A stretch of 64,000 bases of DNA from Gloeocapsopsis dulcis (GTDB lineage: Bacteria; Cyanobacteriota; Cyanobacteriia; Cyanobacteriales; Chroococcidiopsidaceae). Made by a program: the position numbers and the translations under genes. The DNA is taken from positions 4,118,001-4,182,000 of the forward strand of contig NZ_CP119968.1 of NCBI RefSeq assembly GCF_032163395.1. The letters run 5' to 3'. Position 1 is the stretch's first letter. Each line of letters opens with the position of its first letter. The notes beneath the pieces were generated by a model. It was not told the origin of the DNA. It did not search any database and saw only the letters and a list, made by a program, of their open reading frames with translations. Positions 26,877 to 35,919 of the stretch are shown in pieces.

Positions 26877-27440
26877 TTATTCGTAACGGTAGTCGGCTTG
26901 ATTAATGAAATGCGGTTTTGGAGCAACTACTGCTGCTTTGGGAATCTCAATCACTGGACTATTCACCGCAACCATCAAAGTTTCGTTAACTTCAGGTACT
27001 AGTTGCAGCCCAGCAATTTGAAGCGAAGGACGACCAGTAAATATACCAGATAATGCGCCAACAAACATTGCGGCTACTGCTGTTTTTCCCCAAAGTGCTA
27101 CCCGCCGCGATCGCCGCTGCTCAATTCGAGTAAAGACTTGCTGGACAGTTTGTTCTACTGGCTGTTGCTCTGGTGGTGTTGGTAGCGTTTTGATACCTTG
27201 ACGTAACTTGAGCAATCTGGCATACAAACGTTGAATTTCCGCATCGTTTGCCAGCCATTCTTCTACTTGCTGCCGTTCTGCTGCCGTTACCTCACCGTCG
27301 AGAAAAGCACTTAATAACTCGAAGCGATCACGCTGACATCTATCCATAGCCCCCATTGGTTGATTAGTATAACCAGTGTGTATTGCTTGTAGACCCGCAT
27401 TGCGGGGTTGCTTATGTGGCAACTTTATCTCAGACGTCAT
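26877..27440 (-). CDS. membrane anti-sigma factor for the adjacent SigG-type sigma factor
   Basis: 187 residues from the ATG at 27440 (alternatives at 27488 and 27347). The N-terminal cytoplasmic part contains DRFELLSAFLDGEVTAAERQ and LYARLLKLRQGI, the anti-sigma domain pattern that grips ECF sigma factors. It lacks the His-Cys-Cys zinc motif of ZAS proteins. One membrane helix (ALWGKTAVAAMFVGALSGIF) is followed by a periplasmic tail. It lies 160 nt downstream of the sigma gene on the same strand, the usual order. It probably holds the sigma factor at the membrane until a signal releases it. Confidence 0.85.
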   Translation of the reverse strand: MTSEIKLPHKQPRNAGLQAIHTGYTNQPMGAMDRCQRDRFELLSAFLDGEVTAAERQQVEEWLANDAEIQRLYARLLKLRQGIKTLPTPPEQQPVEQTVQQVFTRIEQRRSRRVALWGKTAVAAMFVGALSGIFTGRPSLQIAGLQLVPEVNETLMVAVNSPVIEIPKAAVVAPKPHFINQADYRYE

Positions 27441-27600
27441 TTTAACACTACTACCAAATGTGATTAGAGAAACACACCAAATATTCACGCCAGCTAACTG
27501 CTGCTTTTATTAATCTTCAAAGACACTGGTGTTTTAGAAATCATCTTTAAGACATAATCCTCCTCTACTTTTTTACTCATCTTCATCAAGTCAAGAATTA

Positions 27601-28257
27601 CTAACCATCCAAGTATTGTTGAAGCTGTGTTTGTAATCTAGAACGTGCTCGTGCAATTCGAGACTTCACAGTGCCTAAGGAAACACCTGTAATTTCGGCA
27701 ATGTCTTCGTATGCCATACCTTCGATCTCTCGCAATACAATTGTGGTGCGAAAGACTTCGGGCAAGTCGGCGATCGCTTCTTGGAGTTGTTCGTAGAACT
27801 CTCGTGTTGTGAGTTCTTCATCAGGACTGGGGTGATCTCCTGCTATTTCCCAATCCATATCTCCATCTTCCACAGTACGAGGTGCATCTAACGATAACGG
27901 GCTAGCATTCCGCTTGCGTTTGCGTAGCTCATCGTAGAACAGGTTTGTTGCAATTCGACTCAACCAACCGCGAAATTTGACTGGATCGTTTAAGCGTTTG
28001 ATGTTGCGATAAACACGAATCCAAACTTCTTGGGCTAAATCTGCGCGATCTTGCCAGTCGGGAGCCAGATGGTATAAAACTTTATCGACATGGGACTGAT
28101 ACCGACGCAGCAATTCAGCAAATGCATTTCGTTCTGGGCGTAACCCAGCTTGACAACGCAAAATTAAGTCGTAGTTAGATAAGTTATCTATTTGCACTGG
28201 CGTTTGAGGAATATTTGCCTCAACAGATGACCAGCTTACAGGAATTGATTGACTCAT
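27601..28257 (-). CDS. sigG: ECF-like RNA polymerase sigma factor, SigG type
   Basis: 218 residues from the ATG at 28257 (MSQSIPVSWSSVEAN); the ORF opens earlier at 28299. Region 2 is clear (AFAELLRRYQSHVDKVLY, DLAQEVWIRVYRNI, FRGWLSRIATNLFYDELRKR). So is region 4 (LPEVFRTTIVLREIEGMAYE, then the helix-turn-helix EITGVSLGTVKSRIARARSR). Region 3 is absent, as in group 3/ECF factors. Its neighbour encodes a membrane anti-sigma factor. In cyanobacteria SigG-type factors respond to envelope or oxidative stress; that role is inferred here. Confidence 0.92.
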   Translation of the reverse strand: MSQSIPVSWSSVEANIPQTPVQIDNLSNYDLILRCQAGLRPERNAFAELLRRYQSHVDKVLYHLAPDWQDRADLAQEVWIRVYRNIKRLNDPVKFRGWLSRIATNLFYDELRKRKRNASPLSLDAPRTVEDGDMDWEIAGDHPSPDEELTTREFYEQLQEAIADLPEVFRTTIVLREIEGMAYEDIAEITGVSLGTVKSRIARARSRLQTQLQQYLDG

Positions 28258-28348
28258 AAAAGCCACTGGCTCGACACATCCCTCACTATTAGACCTCACT
28301 AATGCGGGGAAGTTCCTTACCTGAGTGCCAGATTCATCACTGGCTCAT

Positions 28349-28404
28349 TAGAGGGGTCAGGGATCAGAGTTCAGGGATCGGGAAATACCCTTACCTCTGA
28401 CCTC
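28349..28404. repeat. intergenic GAGGGGTCAGGGATC-type repeat with hairpin
   Basis: AGAGGGGTCAGGGATCAGAG followed about 20 nt later by CCTCTGACCTCT, able to fold on itself. Related GGGGTCAGGGA sequence occurs at 49703. Confidence 0.5.
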
Positions 28405-28414
28405 TTGTGCTTAG

Positions 28415-28600
28415 CTACCAAGGAATGGAAGCTGCTGGTAATGAAGGTATTTTTGAGCGATTCACGGCATTGACTAACCGCGTAGGGGTTTCTCCTATGC
28501 GGTAACTCGGATAGGTAACAGTCTTGTTTGGTAGGTTAACTCCCAAAAACAAATTAAGGCAAAACGTCGCTGTGAACGCTAATACAAGTTTCTCTAGCAT
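28415..28600 (-). CDS. small secreted or membrane-anchored hypothetical protein
   Basis: 61 residues from the ATG at 28600. The N-terminus MLEKLVLAFTATFCLNLFLG is hydrophobic enough for a signal peptide or anchor, and the rest is polar, Pro/Thr/Arg rich. It lies upstream of sigG on the same strand. GAGGATAAAGTG precedes the ATG, giving a plausible ribosome-binding site. Function unknown. The gene is credible from its N-terminal signal and position but cannot be confirmed without homologues. Confidence 0.45.
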   Translation of the reverse strand: MLEKLVLAFTATFCLNLFLGVNLPNKTVTYPSYRIGETPTRLVNAVNRSKIPSLPAASIPW

Positions 28601-28755
28601 CACTTTATCCTCACGCCACACTATTTTTGCTCAATCACAAATCTCGGTACTCAAGCTTGTGGTAGTAAGCCAAGAACCAAAAAACATGACAGAACTCCTA
28701 ACTATAATGTGCCCGTATTAAAGGAAAAAATATGTGAAGAACTGGTAAAACTTTA

Positions 28756-29340
28756 TTAAATTTCTGCCTCAGAATCAGAAGACAAATCAGATTTTTCTGT
28801 GGCCATTTGTTCTTCAAAGTTAGGTGCGTAAGCTTGAAGTAGACTACTTACTTGTTTGAGTACTTCATTGCCAGTATTTTTACTAATAGCTTGCCGTTCG
28901 GGGAAGAAATTTGGTCGATCTAAACTGCGGGCGATCGCAGTACTTACTTGTTCGTGAATTAAATCTTGTAGTTCTTCACTAGCGCGTTGGCTTTGGTATT
29001 TAGCACCTTCTTCTGTTGTGGCATACAAAGGAGGAAGGCGATTTAAAGCATAAGCAGCAATGTCACCTACATCGATGGTATGTACACTTGTCACTTGAAT
29101 TTCTGCTACCCGTGCGATCGCTTCTGTCAGTACCAATTCTTCCATTACATTAATAAATTGTTTGCGTGGTACTGCTACAACTTCCCCCGTTAACAGCGCT
29201 CCCATCAACTTGTCGAGTGCCATGTAATCTTCAATAGAAAGTTCCGCTGCGGTGTCGCAAATTCGACCGACTTCGGCTTCCATTGCTGGTGTTAGATAAC
29301 CATCATGCAAAGCTTGTTCTACTATTTTTTGAATACTCAT
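28756..29340 (-). CDS. ComFB-domain protein
   Basis: 194 residues from the ATG at 29340 (MSIQKIVEQALHDGYLTPAM). The central ComFB domain shows FINVMEELVLTEAIARV and TIDVGDIAAYALNRLPPLYATTEEG, the characteristic late-competence ComFB signature. A helical N-terminal segment and a C-terminal tail rich in acidic residues flank it. Cyanobacterial ComFB-type proteins have been reported as cyclic di-nucleotide receptors (CdgR); whether this one binds a nucleotide cannot be told from sequence. It stands alone between sigG and an M23 peptidase gene. Confidence 0.85.
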   Translation of the reverse strand: MSIQKIVEQALHDGYLTPAMEAEVGRICDTAAELSIEDYMALDKLMGALLTGEVVAVPRKQFINVMEELVLTEAIARVAEIQVTSVHTIDVGDIAAYALNRLPPLYATTEEGAKYQSQRASEELQDLIHEQVSTAIARSLDRPNFFPERQAISKNTGNEVLKQVSSLLQAYAPNFEEQMATEKSDLSSDSEAEI

Positions 29341-29439
29341 AACGCTTCCAGACTCCACGGCGCTTGCTCACACAGATCGCAGTAACCCTATTTTGATTTT
29401 TCCCCGCTCTACCAGCAAAACGATCAAGCTCAACTTGAA

Positions 29440-30390
29440 TTAATTAAATCCTCGTTCGCGCCAGGGTACAGGATCGACTGACTCTCCGTGAACGTATAGC
29501 CCCCAATGTAAATGAGGACCTGTAACTGCGCCTGTGGCTCCTACTGCGCCAATGACTTGACCTGGTTTAACCATATCGCCTTCTTTAACATCAATTCTGC
29601 TCAAGTGTAAGAAAGCACTCGTTACTCCTTGACCGTGATCGATGCCCACAATATTGCCATGAATGCGGAAGCCTTGAGATACTGTTCCTACTAAAGCAAC
29701 ACGTCCTGATGCTGGAGCGAAGATCGGCGAACCAACGCCACCAGCGTAGTCAACGCCACGATGGTAGTAGTCTTTGGCAAATTTACCGTTATAGTAGCGG
29801 CGGACACCGTAGATTGCGCTGATACGTCCTTTGTTTGGTCTTGTAAATGGACCATTCCAGTATTTTTGTGATGTTACTAGCTTTTTAAACTCTGCTACGC
29901 GGTCAAGTTCATATTGTGTTGCGTTGATTCCTGACTTTCCAGGAGGAAGATTAATGCGTTGGATGGGAAAAGAGCGATCGCTTACTTTAACTGCTATATT
30001 ACGTACCTGATCGCCAGCAACGACTTGAAATTGACGTACTCCAGGTTGCTCTAAAGGTGTTGTTGGCAGCATTGCGCGAAATCGATTTGGGGCAACTGCA
30101 AACGCAGGGTAAGTTTTTTGTTGTAGCTTGACGGCAGGAGTGTTGCTAAATGTGCCAGGTTCCTGCTCAATCACAACGGATATCGTATCTCCTAACTTGG
30201 GATTTGTTGGCGATACTTGGACTTGCAAAGCACTGACTGCTGGTGTACTCAGTGTAGTCGATGCGATCGCTATAACCACAGCCAATCCAATTGATAGGAA
30301 GCTAATCAGGCGCTTAAGCTTAAATTGACGGTGATTTCTCCCAAAATTGACTAATTCCCAGAAGTTATGAGCGCGGTATTGGTTAGACAT
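29440..30390 (-). CDS. M23-family (LytM) peptidase, membrane-anchored
   Basis: 316 residues. A basic N-terminus is followed by one membrane or signal helix (FLSIGLAVVIAIASTTLSTP, about 31-50). A beta-rich domain and then the C-terminal LytM domain follow. Zinc ligands are visible in HRGVDYAGGVG (HxxxD) and GPHLHWGLYVHG (HxH), with FLHLSRIDVKEGD between. A complete set of ligands suggests an active peptidoglycan endopeptidase acting in the periplasm. Full length for this family. It is transcribed away from the antiporter gene. Confidence 0.92.
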   Translation of the reverse strand: MSNQYRAHNFWELVNFGRNHRQFKLKRLISFLSIGLAVVIAIASTTLSTPAVSALQVQVSPTNPKLGDTISVVIEQEPGTFSNTPAVKLQQKTYPAFAVAPNRFRAMLPTTPLEQPGVRQFQVVAGDQVRNIAVKVSDRSFPIQRINLPPGKSGINATQYELDRVAEFKKLVTSQKYWNGPFTRPNKGRISAIYGVRRYYNGKFAKDYYHRGVDYAGGVGSPIFAPASGRVALVGTVSQGFRIHGNIVGIDHGQGVTSAFLHLSRIDVKEGDMVKPGQVIGAVGATGAVTGPHLHWGLYVHGESVDPVPWRERGFN

Positions 30391-30538
30391 AAAACTAAAA
30401 AATCTGCAGCTGATTTTGACGATCTAGACTAGCTCTTTGTGGTTAATCTGTCCAAGCACTATATCTTTCTACTTTTCTGAGATACGGAAAACTTTGTATG
30501 CTGAAGTTTATAAACCTTAATATTCCTTTGAAAAACTT

Positions 30539-32815
30539 GTGCAGGAAGATTTTAGATTAATTGTTGATTTAGTTTTGGTTCTCGCCGTCGCTGCTGGTGG
30601 AGGACTACTAGCGGCGTTATTACGCCAACCAGTACTACTGGGCTATCTACTAGGAGGTATGGTTGTAGGTCCAGCAGGACTAGGATTAATCAAAGAATTG
30701 ATTCAGGTAGAAACTCTAGCACAGTTTGGCGTTGCTTTTTTATTATTTGCCTTAGGCGTTGAATTCTCTTTTGCTGAAATTAAAAAGGTTCAAATTATTA
30801 GTTTAGGCGGTGGTGGGCTGCAAATTGCTTTAACAATTTTGGTAACAGCCTTAGTATCAGTATTCGTTGGCTGGGTTAGTTCTCCTGCGCAAGGCGTGTT
30901 TTTAGGGGCAATTTTATCACTCTCCTCGACAGCAGTTGTGCTCAAGTGCTTGATGGAGCGCAACGAAACAGAAACTACGCATGGACAGATAATGCTAGGG
31001 ATTCTGGTGGTTCAAGATTTGGCACTAGGACTCATGTTGGCAGTGTTACCAGCCTTGGATCAACCTGTTGAGACGATTGGTATTGCTGTTGTCACCGCGC
31101 TATTGCGTATCGGCTTATTTGCTGCGGGAGCAGTAGCTGCTGGAATTTGGCTGATTCCACCGTTATTAAAGCTGTTGGCACGTACTGAAAGCCGAGAGTT
31201 ATTTTTGCTTGGTGTTGTGGCGTTGTGCTTGGGCATTGCACTGCTGACAGAACATTTAGGTCTTTCGATTGAAATGGGGGCATTTGTTGCCGGATTGATG
31301 ATTTCGGAGGTGGAGTATGCCGATCAAACTTTGACGTATGTTGAGCCACTGCGCGATATTTTTGCCACGCTATTTTTTGCGGCGATTGGGATGTTGATCG
31401 ATCCCGTGTTTCTCTGGCAAAACCTGGAATTAATTTTGGGGCTAGTAGCGCTGGTATGGTTGGGTAAGTTCTTGATTGTTACGCCTTTAGTAAAAGCATT
31501 TGGCTATTCGTTGAAAACAGCTTTATTGGTAGGATTAGGCTTAGCACAAATTGGAGAATTTTCTTTTGTTTTAGCAAGTGAAGGACAGGCATTAGGGTTA
31601 GTTTCTCGGCGAGTATATCTTTTAATTTTGGGAACAACCGCAGTGACGCTGGTACTGACACCATTTGTGTTGCGGTTAGTACCGTCGTTCTTTAATTGGG
31701 CAGAATCTATACCTTGGCTAAGACCATTTTTAGATGCTGATGTGCCACGGGAAGTTGCATCAGATATTCCTGTCCAAGGTCATCTGGTTGTTTGTGGTTA
31801 CGGACAGATGGGGCGTAATTTGGTGCGGTTGATGCAAGAACATGGGCTACCTGTAGTGGTGATCGAGCAGTCAGAAAGTAAGATTCAAAAGTTGCGCGAG
31901 GCTGGTATACCTTACGTATATGGCAATGCTAGTAGTTTGAGAGTCTTGGAAACTGCTGGGGTAGATGAGGCGCGATCGCTGGCAATCGCCTTACGCGATC
32001 CAATGAGTACCCGTTTGTGTCTCAAACGCGCTTTGGAACTATCTCCTGAACTCGATACTGTCGTCTGTGCGAATAAAGATCAAGATATTGAATTACTGTA
32101 TCAACTAGGCGCAAGAGAAGTCGTACAACCTGAGTTTGAAGCAAGTCTCGAACTTTCAACACATTTACTAGCAGGAGTAGGCTTAGCGCTGCCAGTTATT
32201 CAACAGCAAATGCAGCTAATCCGCTCGCATCATTATCTTGAATTGCGACCTGAGCGATCGCCTGCACAAGTTTCTCGTGAGTTACAGCTAGCTGCTAGAG
32301 ATATGAATAGTCGCTGGTATCGTTTACCTAATACATCTCCACTCGCTGGCATGACACTGGAAGAAGTAAATTTACGGTATCTTACTGGTGTCAGTTTGAT
32401 GGCAATTCGTCGGGCAAAAGGCGAAGAAGTTGATTATCCCGATGCTACGGCAATTTTACAGACAGGCGATCGCTTATTACTTGTTGGAACTACCGAGGAA
32501 CTCGCGGCGTTTGATGAATTAGCTAAAGGTGAAGTGGCGATTCATGATGAAAATATGCTGTGTTACTGGATCGTGCTAGGAATTAATAGCCCAGTGGTTA
32601 ATCAAACCTTGGCACAGTTAGATATTTTCACTCGTTGCAGTGTGCAGGTGCAAGCAATTCGACGGGATGGTAAATTCTTTTGGTTTCCCGATATTAACAT
32701 GAGCTTGCAAGCAGGCGATTTGCTGCTGTTATGTGGAGCTTATCCAGCTTTGAGTCAACTTCAGCAATGGCTGTCAACACAGGGTACGCAAGGAGTTTTG
32801 CCTATTCTGTCGTGA
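30539..32815 (+). CDS. monovalent cation:proton antiporter (CPA2) with TrkA domains
   Basis: 758 residues with a GTG start. The N-terminal 390 residues are a Na+/H+-exchanger-type membrane domain of about 12 helices (LLGYLLGGMVVGPAGLG, SLSSTAVVLKCLMER, LGILVVQDLALGLML). A TrkA-N/RCK domain follows with the nucleotide-binding loop HLVVCGYGQMGRNLVRLM (about 416-433). A TrkA-C domain comes next (SPLAGMTLEEVNLR), then a second TrkA-C-like end (GDLLLLCGAYPAL). The layout is that of YbaL/KefB-type K+ or Na+ efflux systems. It ends 8 nt from the convergent LysR gene. Ion specificity is not readable. Confidence 0.92.
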   Translation: MQEDFRLIVDLVLVLAVAAGGGLLAALLRQPVLLGYLLGGMVVGPAGLGLIKELIQVETLAQFGVAFLLFALGVEFSFAEIKKVQIISLGGGGLQIALTILVTALVSVFVGWVSSPAQGVFLGAILSLSSTAVVLKCLMERNETETTHGQIMLGILVVQDLALGLMLAVLPALDQPVETIGIAVVTALLRIGLFAAGAVAAGIWLIPPLLKLLARTESRELFLLGVVALCLGIALLTEHLGLSIEMGAFVAGLMISEVEYADQTLTYVEPLRDIFATLFFAAIGMLIDPVFLWQNLELILGLVALVWLGKFLIVTPLVKAFGYSLKTALLVGLGLAQIGEFSFVLASEGQALGLVSRRVYLLILGTTAVTLVLTPFVLRLVPSFFNWAESIPWLRPFLDADVPREVASDIPVQGHLVVCGYGQMGRNLVRLMQEHGLPVVVIEQSESKIQKLREAGIPYVYGNASSLRVLETAGVDEARSLAIALRDPMSTRLCLKRALELSPELDTVVCANKDQDIELLYQLGAREVVQPEFEASLELSTHLLAGVGLALPVIQQQMQLIRSHHYLELRPERSPAQVSRELQLAARDMNSRWYRLPNTSPLAGMTLEEVNLRYLTGVSLMAIRRAKGEEVDYPDATAILQTGDRLLLVGTTEELAAFDELAKGEVAIHDENMLCYWIVLGINSPVVNQTLAQLDIFTRCSVQVQAIRRDGKFFWFPDINMSLQAGDLLLLCGAYPALSQLQQWLSTQGTQGVLPILS

Positions 32816-32823
32816 CAAAATAG

Positions 32824-33702
32824 CTAAAAAATTCCTCGAACGGTATTAACAAACTGCTGCAAAACTGGAGAGGGGTCGAGTTGTCGCCAGGCTACAGCTA
32901 TTTCAATCTCTGGCGTGGGTTCTTGGAGAATTTTATAGACAACACCTGGTCTTTGTAAATTTTGTAGCGAAGCAGGTACAAGTGCTATACCAACACTGCC
33001 AGCTACCAGGCTAATTGCTGTTTGCAGTTGAATAGCTTCCTGCACAACGTTTGGCATGAAGTTTGTCTGTTGAAAAAAGTGTAGAATCTGACTGTACAAC
33101 CCTTCTCCTAAATGATGTAAAGGCATAATAAACGGTTCATGGCTGAGTGCTTTGATAGATAATTCAGGTAGTGCTGCTAAAGGATGAGTTTCTGCGATCG
33201 CAACAACAAGTTTTTCTTGTAATACAGCCATAGTACTGAGGGCTTCACTCTCAATTGGTAAATAAAGAATTCCGACATCGATTTGGTTGTAGTGCAGGCG
33301 ATCGCATTGTTGGCGAGTGGTTAACTCTTGCAAATCTAACTCTACATCTGGGCATTGCTCGCGAAAGACATGTAAAATTTGCGGTAGCACGCTATATGTT
33401 GCTGAGCTATTAAAACCAATTACCAATCGACCAATTTCACCACGGCTGGCTTTTTGGACTGCAATAACTGCTTGATCGACTTGTTGTAGTGCTAGCCGTG
33501 ACTTTTCTAGAAACACTTTTCCAGGAGTAGTTAATTCTACTCGGCGCTTGGTTCGCTCAAAAAGCTTGACTCCTAACTCTATTTCTAAATCTCGGATTTG
33601 CTGACTCAACGGCGGTTGGGCAATATGCAATCTTTCTGCTGCACGGCTGAAATTTAGTTCCTCTGCAACTGCAATGAAGTAACGTAGGTGTCGCAGTTCC
33701 AT
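32824..33702 (-). CDS. LysR-family transcriptional regulator
   Basis: 292 residues. The winged helix-turn-helix is MELRHLRYFIAVAEELNFSR through LHIAQPPLSQQIRDLEIELG (1-50), and the linker helix and periplasmic-binding-like effector domain follow. The N-terminal string RHLRYFIAVAEELNF and effector region resemble the CatR/BenM/CbbR-like branch. The target is unknown; LysR factors usually control a divergent neighbour, and here the plus-strand GNAT gene starts 131 nt away. Full length. Confidence 0.92.
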   Translation of the reverse strand: MELRHLRYFIAVAEELNFSRAAERLHIAQPPLSQQIRDLEIELGVKLFERTKRRVELTTPGKVFLEKSRLALQQVDQAVIAVQKASRGEIGRLVIGFNSSATYSVLPQILHVFREQCPDVELDLQELTTRQQCDRLHYNQIDVGILYLPIESEALSTMAVLQEKLVVAIAETHPLAALPELSIKALSHEPFIMPLHHLGEGLYSQILHFFQQTNFMPNVVQEAIQLQTAISLVAGSVGIALVPASLQNLQRPGVVYKILQEPTPEIEIAVAWRQLDPSPVLQQFVNTVRGIF

Positions 33703-33833
33703 ATGAATTGGGTAATGGGTGTTTCTGCTATTTAACTTATATGTTTTGAGTATAAATAAGCTACTAAAAATATATTGGACATCTAGTAATTGCTTCTCTA
33801 CAGTGAGTAGTAGGCGTAATTAGAAAGCTGAAA

Positions 33834-34352
33834 ATGGCTGAAACTGATATTAAACTTCGCATAGCGACAATTGAAGATCTTGAGTTAATTCTTTCGTTTA
33901 TTTCGCAAAAAGCAGAATTTGACGGGTATCCCAATTCTTTAGAAATCACGATTGACAAGTTAAGGCAAACTTTATTCGCTCAACCTCCACTCGCACAAGT
34001 GTTGTTAGCCCAAGTAAATGATGTTGCGGTTGGATTTGCGCTCTTTTCCTACGCTTACTCCAGCTTTTTAGCACAGCCGACGCTTTGGGTAGGAGATCTG
34101 TATGTGCAGCCACTGATGCGCGGTAAAGGAATTGGTACAGCGTTGTTGCAGCGTTTGGCGCAAATCGCACAAGAGACAAATTGTGGCAGGTTAGAATGGA
34201 CGGTTGCGAATCGCAATAATCGTGCGATCGCTTTTTATAAAAGACACGGTACGCAAGTTTTAGATGTCCGGCTGTGTCGAGTCGCGCGATCTGCAATTTC
34301 CCAACTAGCAGGTAGACAGTCAGACAAAAGATTGACTGCTTTTCAAAAGTAA
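33834..34352 (+). CDS. GNAT N-acetyltransferase
   Basis: 172 residues. The acetyl-CoA loop is in VQPLMRGKGIGTALLQRLAQ (R/QxxGxG/A), with the preceding strand WVGDLYV and the motif B region CGRLEWTVANRNNRAIAFYKRHG. This matches the diamine/RimI-like acetyltransferases. The last 25 residues beyond the GNAT core are poorly conserved in character. It starts 131 nt from the divergent LysR gene and is followed after 16 nt by a second acetyltransferase gene. Substrate unknown. Confidence 0.9.
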   Translation: MAETDIKLRIATIEDLELILSFISQKAEFDGYPNSLEITIDKLRQTLFAQPPLAQVLLAQVNDVAVGFALFSYAYSSFLAQPTLWVGDLYVQPLMRGKGIGTALLQRLAQIAQETNCGRLEWTVANRNNRAIAFYKRHGTQVLDVRLCRVARSAISQLAGRQSDKRLTAFQK

Positions 34353-34368
34353 ATAGAGAATATGAAAT

Positions 34369-34785
34369 ATGCACAAAGTAAAAATTAGTTATCAGGAGAA
34401 TCATGATATTGATTGCCTTAGCATTCTTAATTTGTATAAAGCGAATCACTGGTCTTCAGCTAATAAACCTGAGCAACTCTACAATGCACTGATGCATTCC
34501 CACTTGCTAGTTTCTGCGTGGGATAAAAGTAAGCTAGTTGGTTTGGGCAACGCTATCTCTGATAACTTTTTAGTCGTTTACTATCCTCACTTACTTGTGT
34601 TACCAGAGTACCAAAAACAGGGCATAGGTAGACAAATTATGAAGATTTTAACGTCTCGTTACCAAGGTTTTCATCAACATATTCTCCTTGCAGAAAAACA
34701 GGCAATTGAGTTTTATAAAAAGTGTGGCTTTAAGCGTGCAGAAAAAACTGAGCCGATGTGGATATATGCAAAAGAAGAGGATTAG
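34369..34785 (+). CDS. GNAT N-acetyltransferase
   Basis: 138 residues. Acetyl-CoA-binding loop is LLVLPEYQKQGIGRQIMKIL, and the C-terminal AEKQAIEFYKKCGFKRAEK completes motif B. It lies 16 nt after another GNAT gene but is not a close copy of it, so this is a small acetyltransferase operon rather than a duplication. The substrate is unknown. Soluble and complete. Confidence 0.88.
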   Translation: MHKVKISYQENHDIDCLSILNLYKANHWSSANKPEQLYNALMHSHLLVSAWDKSKLVGLGNAISDNFLVVYYPHLLVLPEYQKQGIGRQIMKILTSRYQGFHQHILLAEKQAIEFYKKCGFKRAEKTEPMWIYAKEED

Positions 34786-34809
34786 TTTCTTTTAAACCAC
34801 TCCTGTCAA

Positions 34810-35025
34810 CTAGTTGATTGGTTTGAGATAGGCGATCGCGTGACGCCAGACGAGGATAGTTTGATTATTTGCATCGACCATACTTAAACAATTCTGATCT
34901 TGCCAGCTAATTTTTCCGATGACTAAATCGCCAGTGACAAGTTTCAACTCGACGCGGTTTGCTTGTTTAATTAAGGTTTGAACTTGGCGAATGCTAGGTA
35001 ACGCTGGATCAAATTCGCTAGGCAT
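34810..35025 (-). CDS. hfq: cyanobacterial-type Hfq (Sm-like RNA chaperone family)
   Basis: 71 residues from the ATG at 35025 (MPSEFDPALPSIRQVQTLIK); GAGG 9 nt upstream supports this start over an in-frame GTG and ATG further up. The Sm fold is visible (RVELKLVTGDLVIGKISWQD, TILVWRHAIAYLKP), with the cyanobacterial departures from the enterobacterial YKHA motif. In Synechocystis the homologue works through the type IV pilus base and is needed for motility rather than binding sRNA broadly. Its position divergent from dapF is a common cyanobacterial arrangement. Confidence 0.93.
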   Translation of the reverse strand: MPSEFDPALPSIRQVQTLIKQANRVELKLVTGDLVIGKISWQDQNCLSMVDANNQTILVWRHAIAYLKPIN

Positions 35026-35076
35026 AATTTCCATCCTCACAACACTTTAATTTACTCGCACCACTTGTAGAATCCT

Positions 35077-35919
35077 ATGATGATTGAATTTGCCAAATAT
35101 CACGGACTCGGAAACGATTTTATTTTGATTGACAATCGCCTGTCATCACAACCTGTCGTCACGCCCGAACAAGCAATTAAGTTATGCGATCGCCACTTTG
35201 GGATTGGTGCGGATGGCGTGATTTTCGCGCTACCAGGGCAGAATGGTACTGACTACACAATGCGGATCTTTAATTCTGATGGTTCAGAACCAGAGATGTG
35301 TGGTAACGGTATTCGTTGTTTAGCGGCATTTGTCGCAGAAATAGACGGCGATCAGCCAGAAAGCCAAAAGCGCATTCATACGCTAGCTGGCACTATTACA
35401 CCGCAAATTATGCCTAATGGTCAAGTCAAAGTCGATATGGGTATCCCTCGGTTACTTGCAGGTGAAATTCCGACGACTTTATGTTCAGAAGATGTGAAGG
35501 TAGTTGACGAACCACTAGAAGTTGCAGGACAAAATTGGAATGTTACGTGTGTCAGTATGGGGAATCCGCACTGTATTACGTTTGTCGAAGATGTGACAGC
35601 AATTTCGTTAGAAAATATTGGTCCCCAATTTGAGCATCACACAGTTTTTCCGCAACGGACGAACACAGAATTTATTCAAGTCGTGCATCGCGATTACTTA
35701 AAAATGCGCGTATGGGAACGCGGTGCTGGAGCTACTTTAGCGTGTGGTACAGGGGCTTGTGCGGCTCTAGTTGCAGGTGTGTTGACAGGAAAATGCGATC
35801 GCCTTGCTACAGTAGAACTTCCAGGAGGGTGTTTGCAAATTGAATGGTCTCAAATCGATCAGCGGTTGTTGATGACAGGACCTGCGCAGCGCGTGTTTAC
35901 AGGTGTTGTAGAAATTTAG
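35077..35919 (+). CDS. dapF: diaminopimelate epimerase
   Basis: Interconverts LL- and meso-diaminopimelate in lysine and peptidoglycan synthesis. The 280-residue protein has both catalytic cysteines in conserved settings: Cys75 in [11 protein letters not shown] and Cys223 in [25 protein letters not shown] at the N-terminus matches the family. Two ATG codons are adjacent, and the second is equally likely as start. Its stop codon overlaps by 4 nt that of the convergent GHL10 gene. Confidence 0.97.
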   Translation: MMIEFAKYHGLGNDFILIDNRLSSQPVVTPEQAIKLCDRHFGIGADGVIFALPGQNGTDYTMRIFNSDGSEPEMCGNGIRCLAAFVAEIDGDQPESQKRIHTLAGTITPQIMPNGQVKVDMGIPRLLAGEIPTTLCSEDVKVVDEPLEVAGQNWNVTCVSMGNPHCITFVEDVTAISLENIGPQFEHHTVFPQRTNTEFIQVVHRDYLKMRVWERGAGATLACGTGACAALVAGVLTGKCDRLATVELPGGCLQIEWSQIDQRLLMTGPAQRVFTGVVEI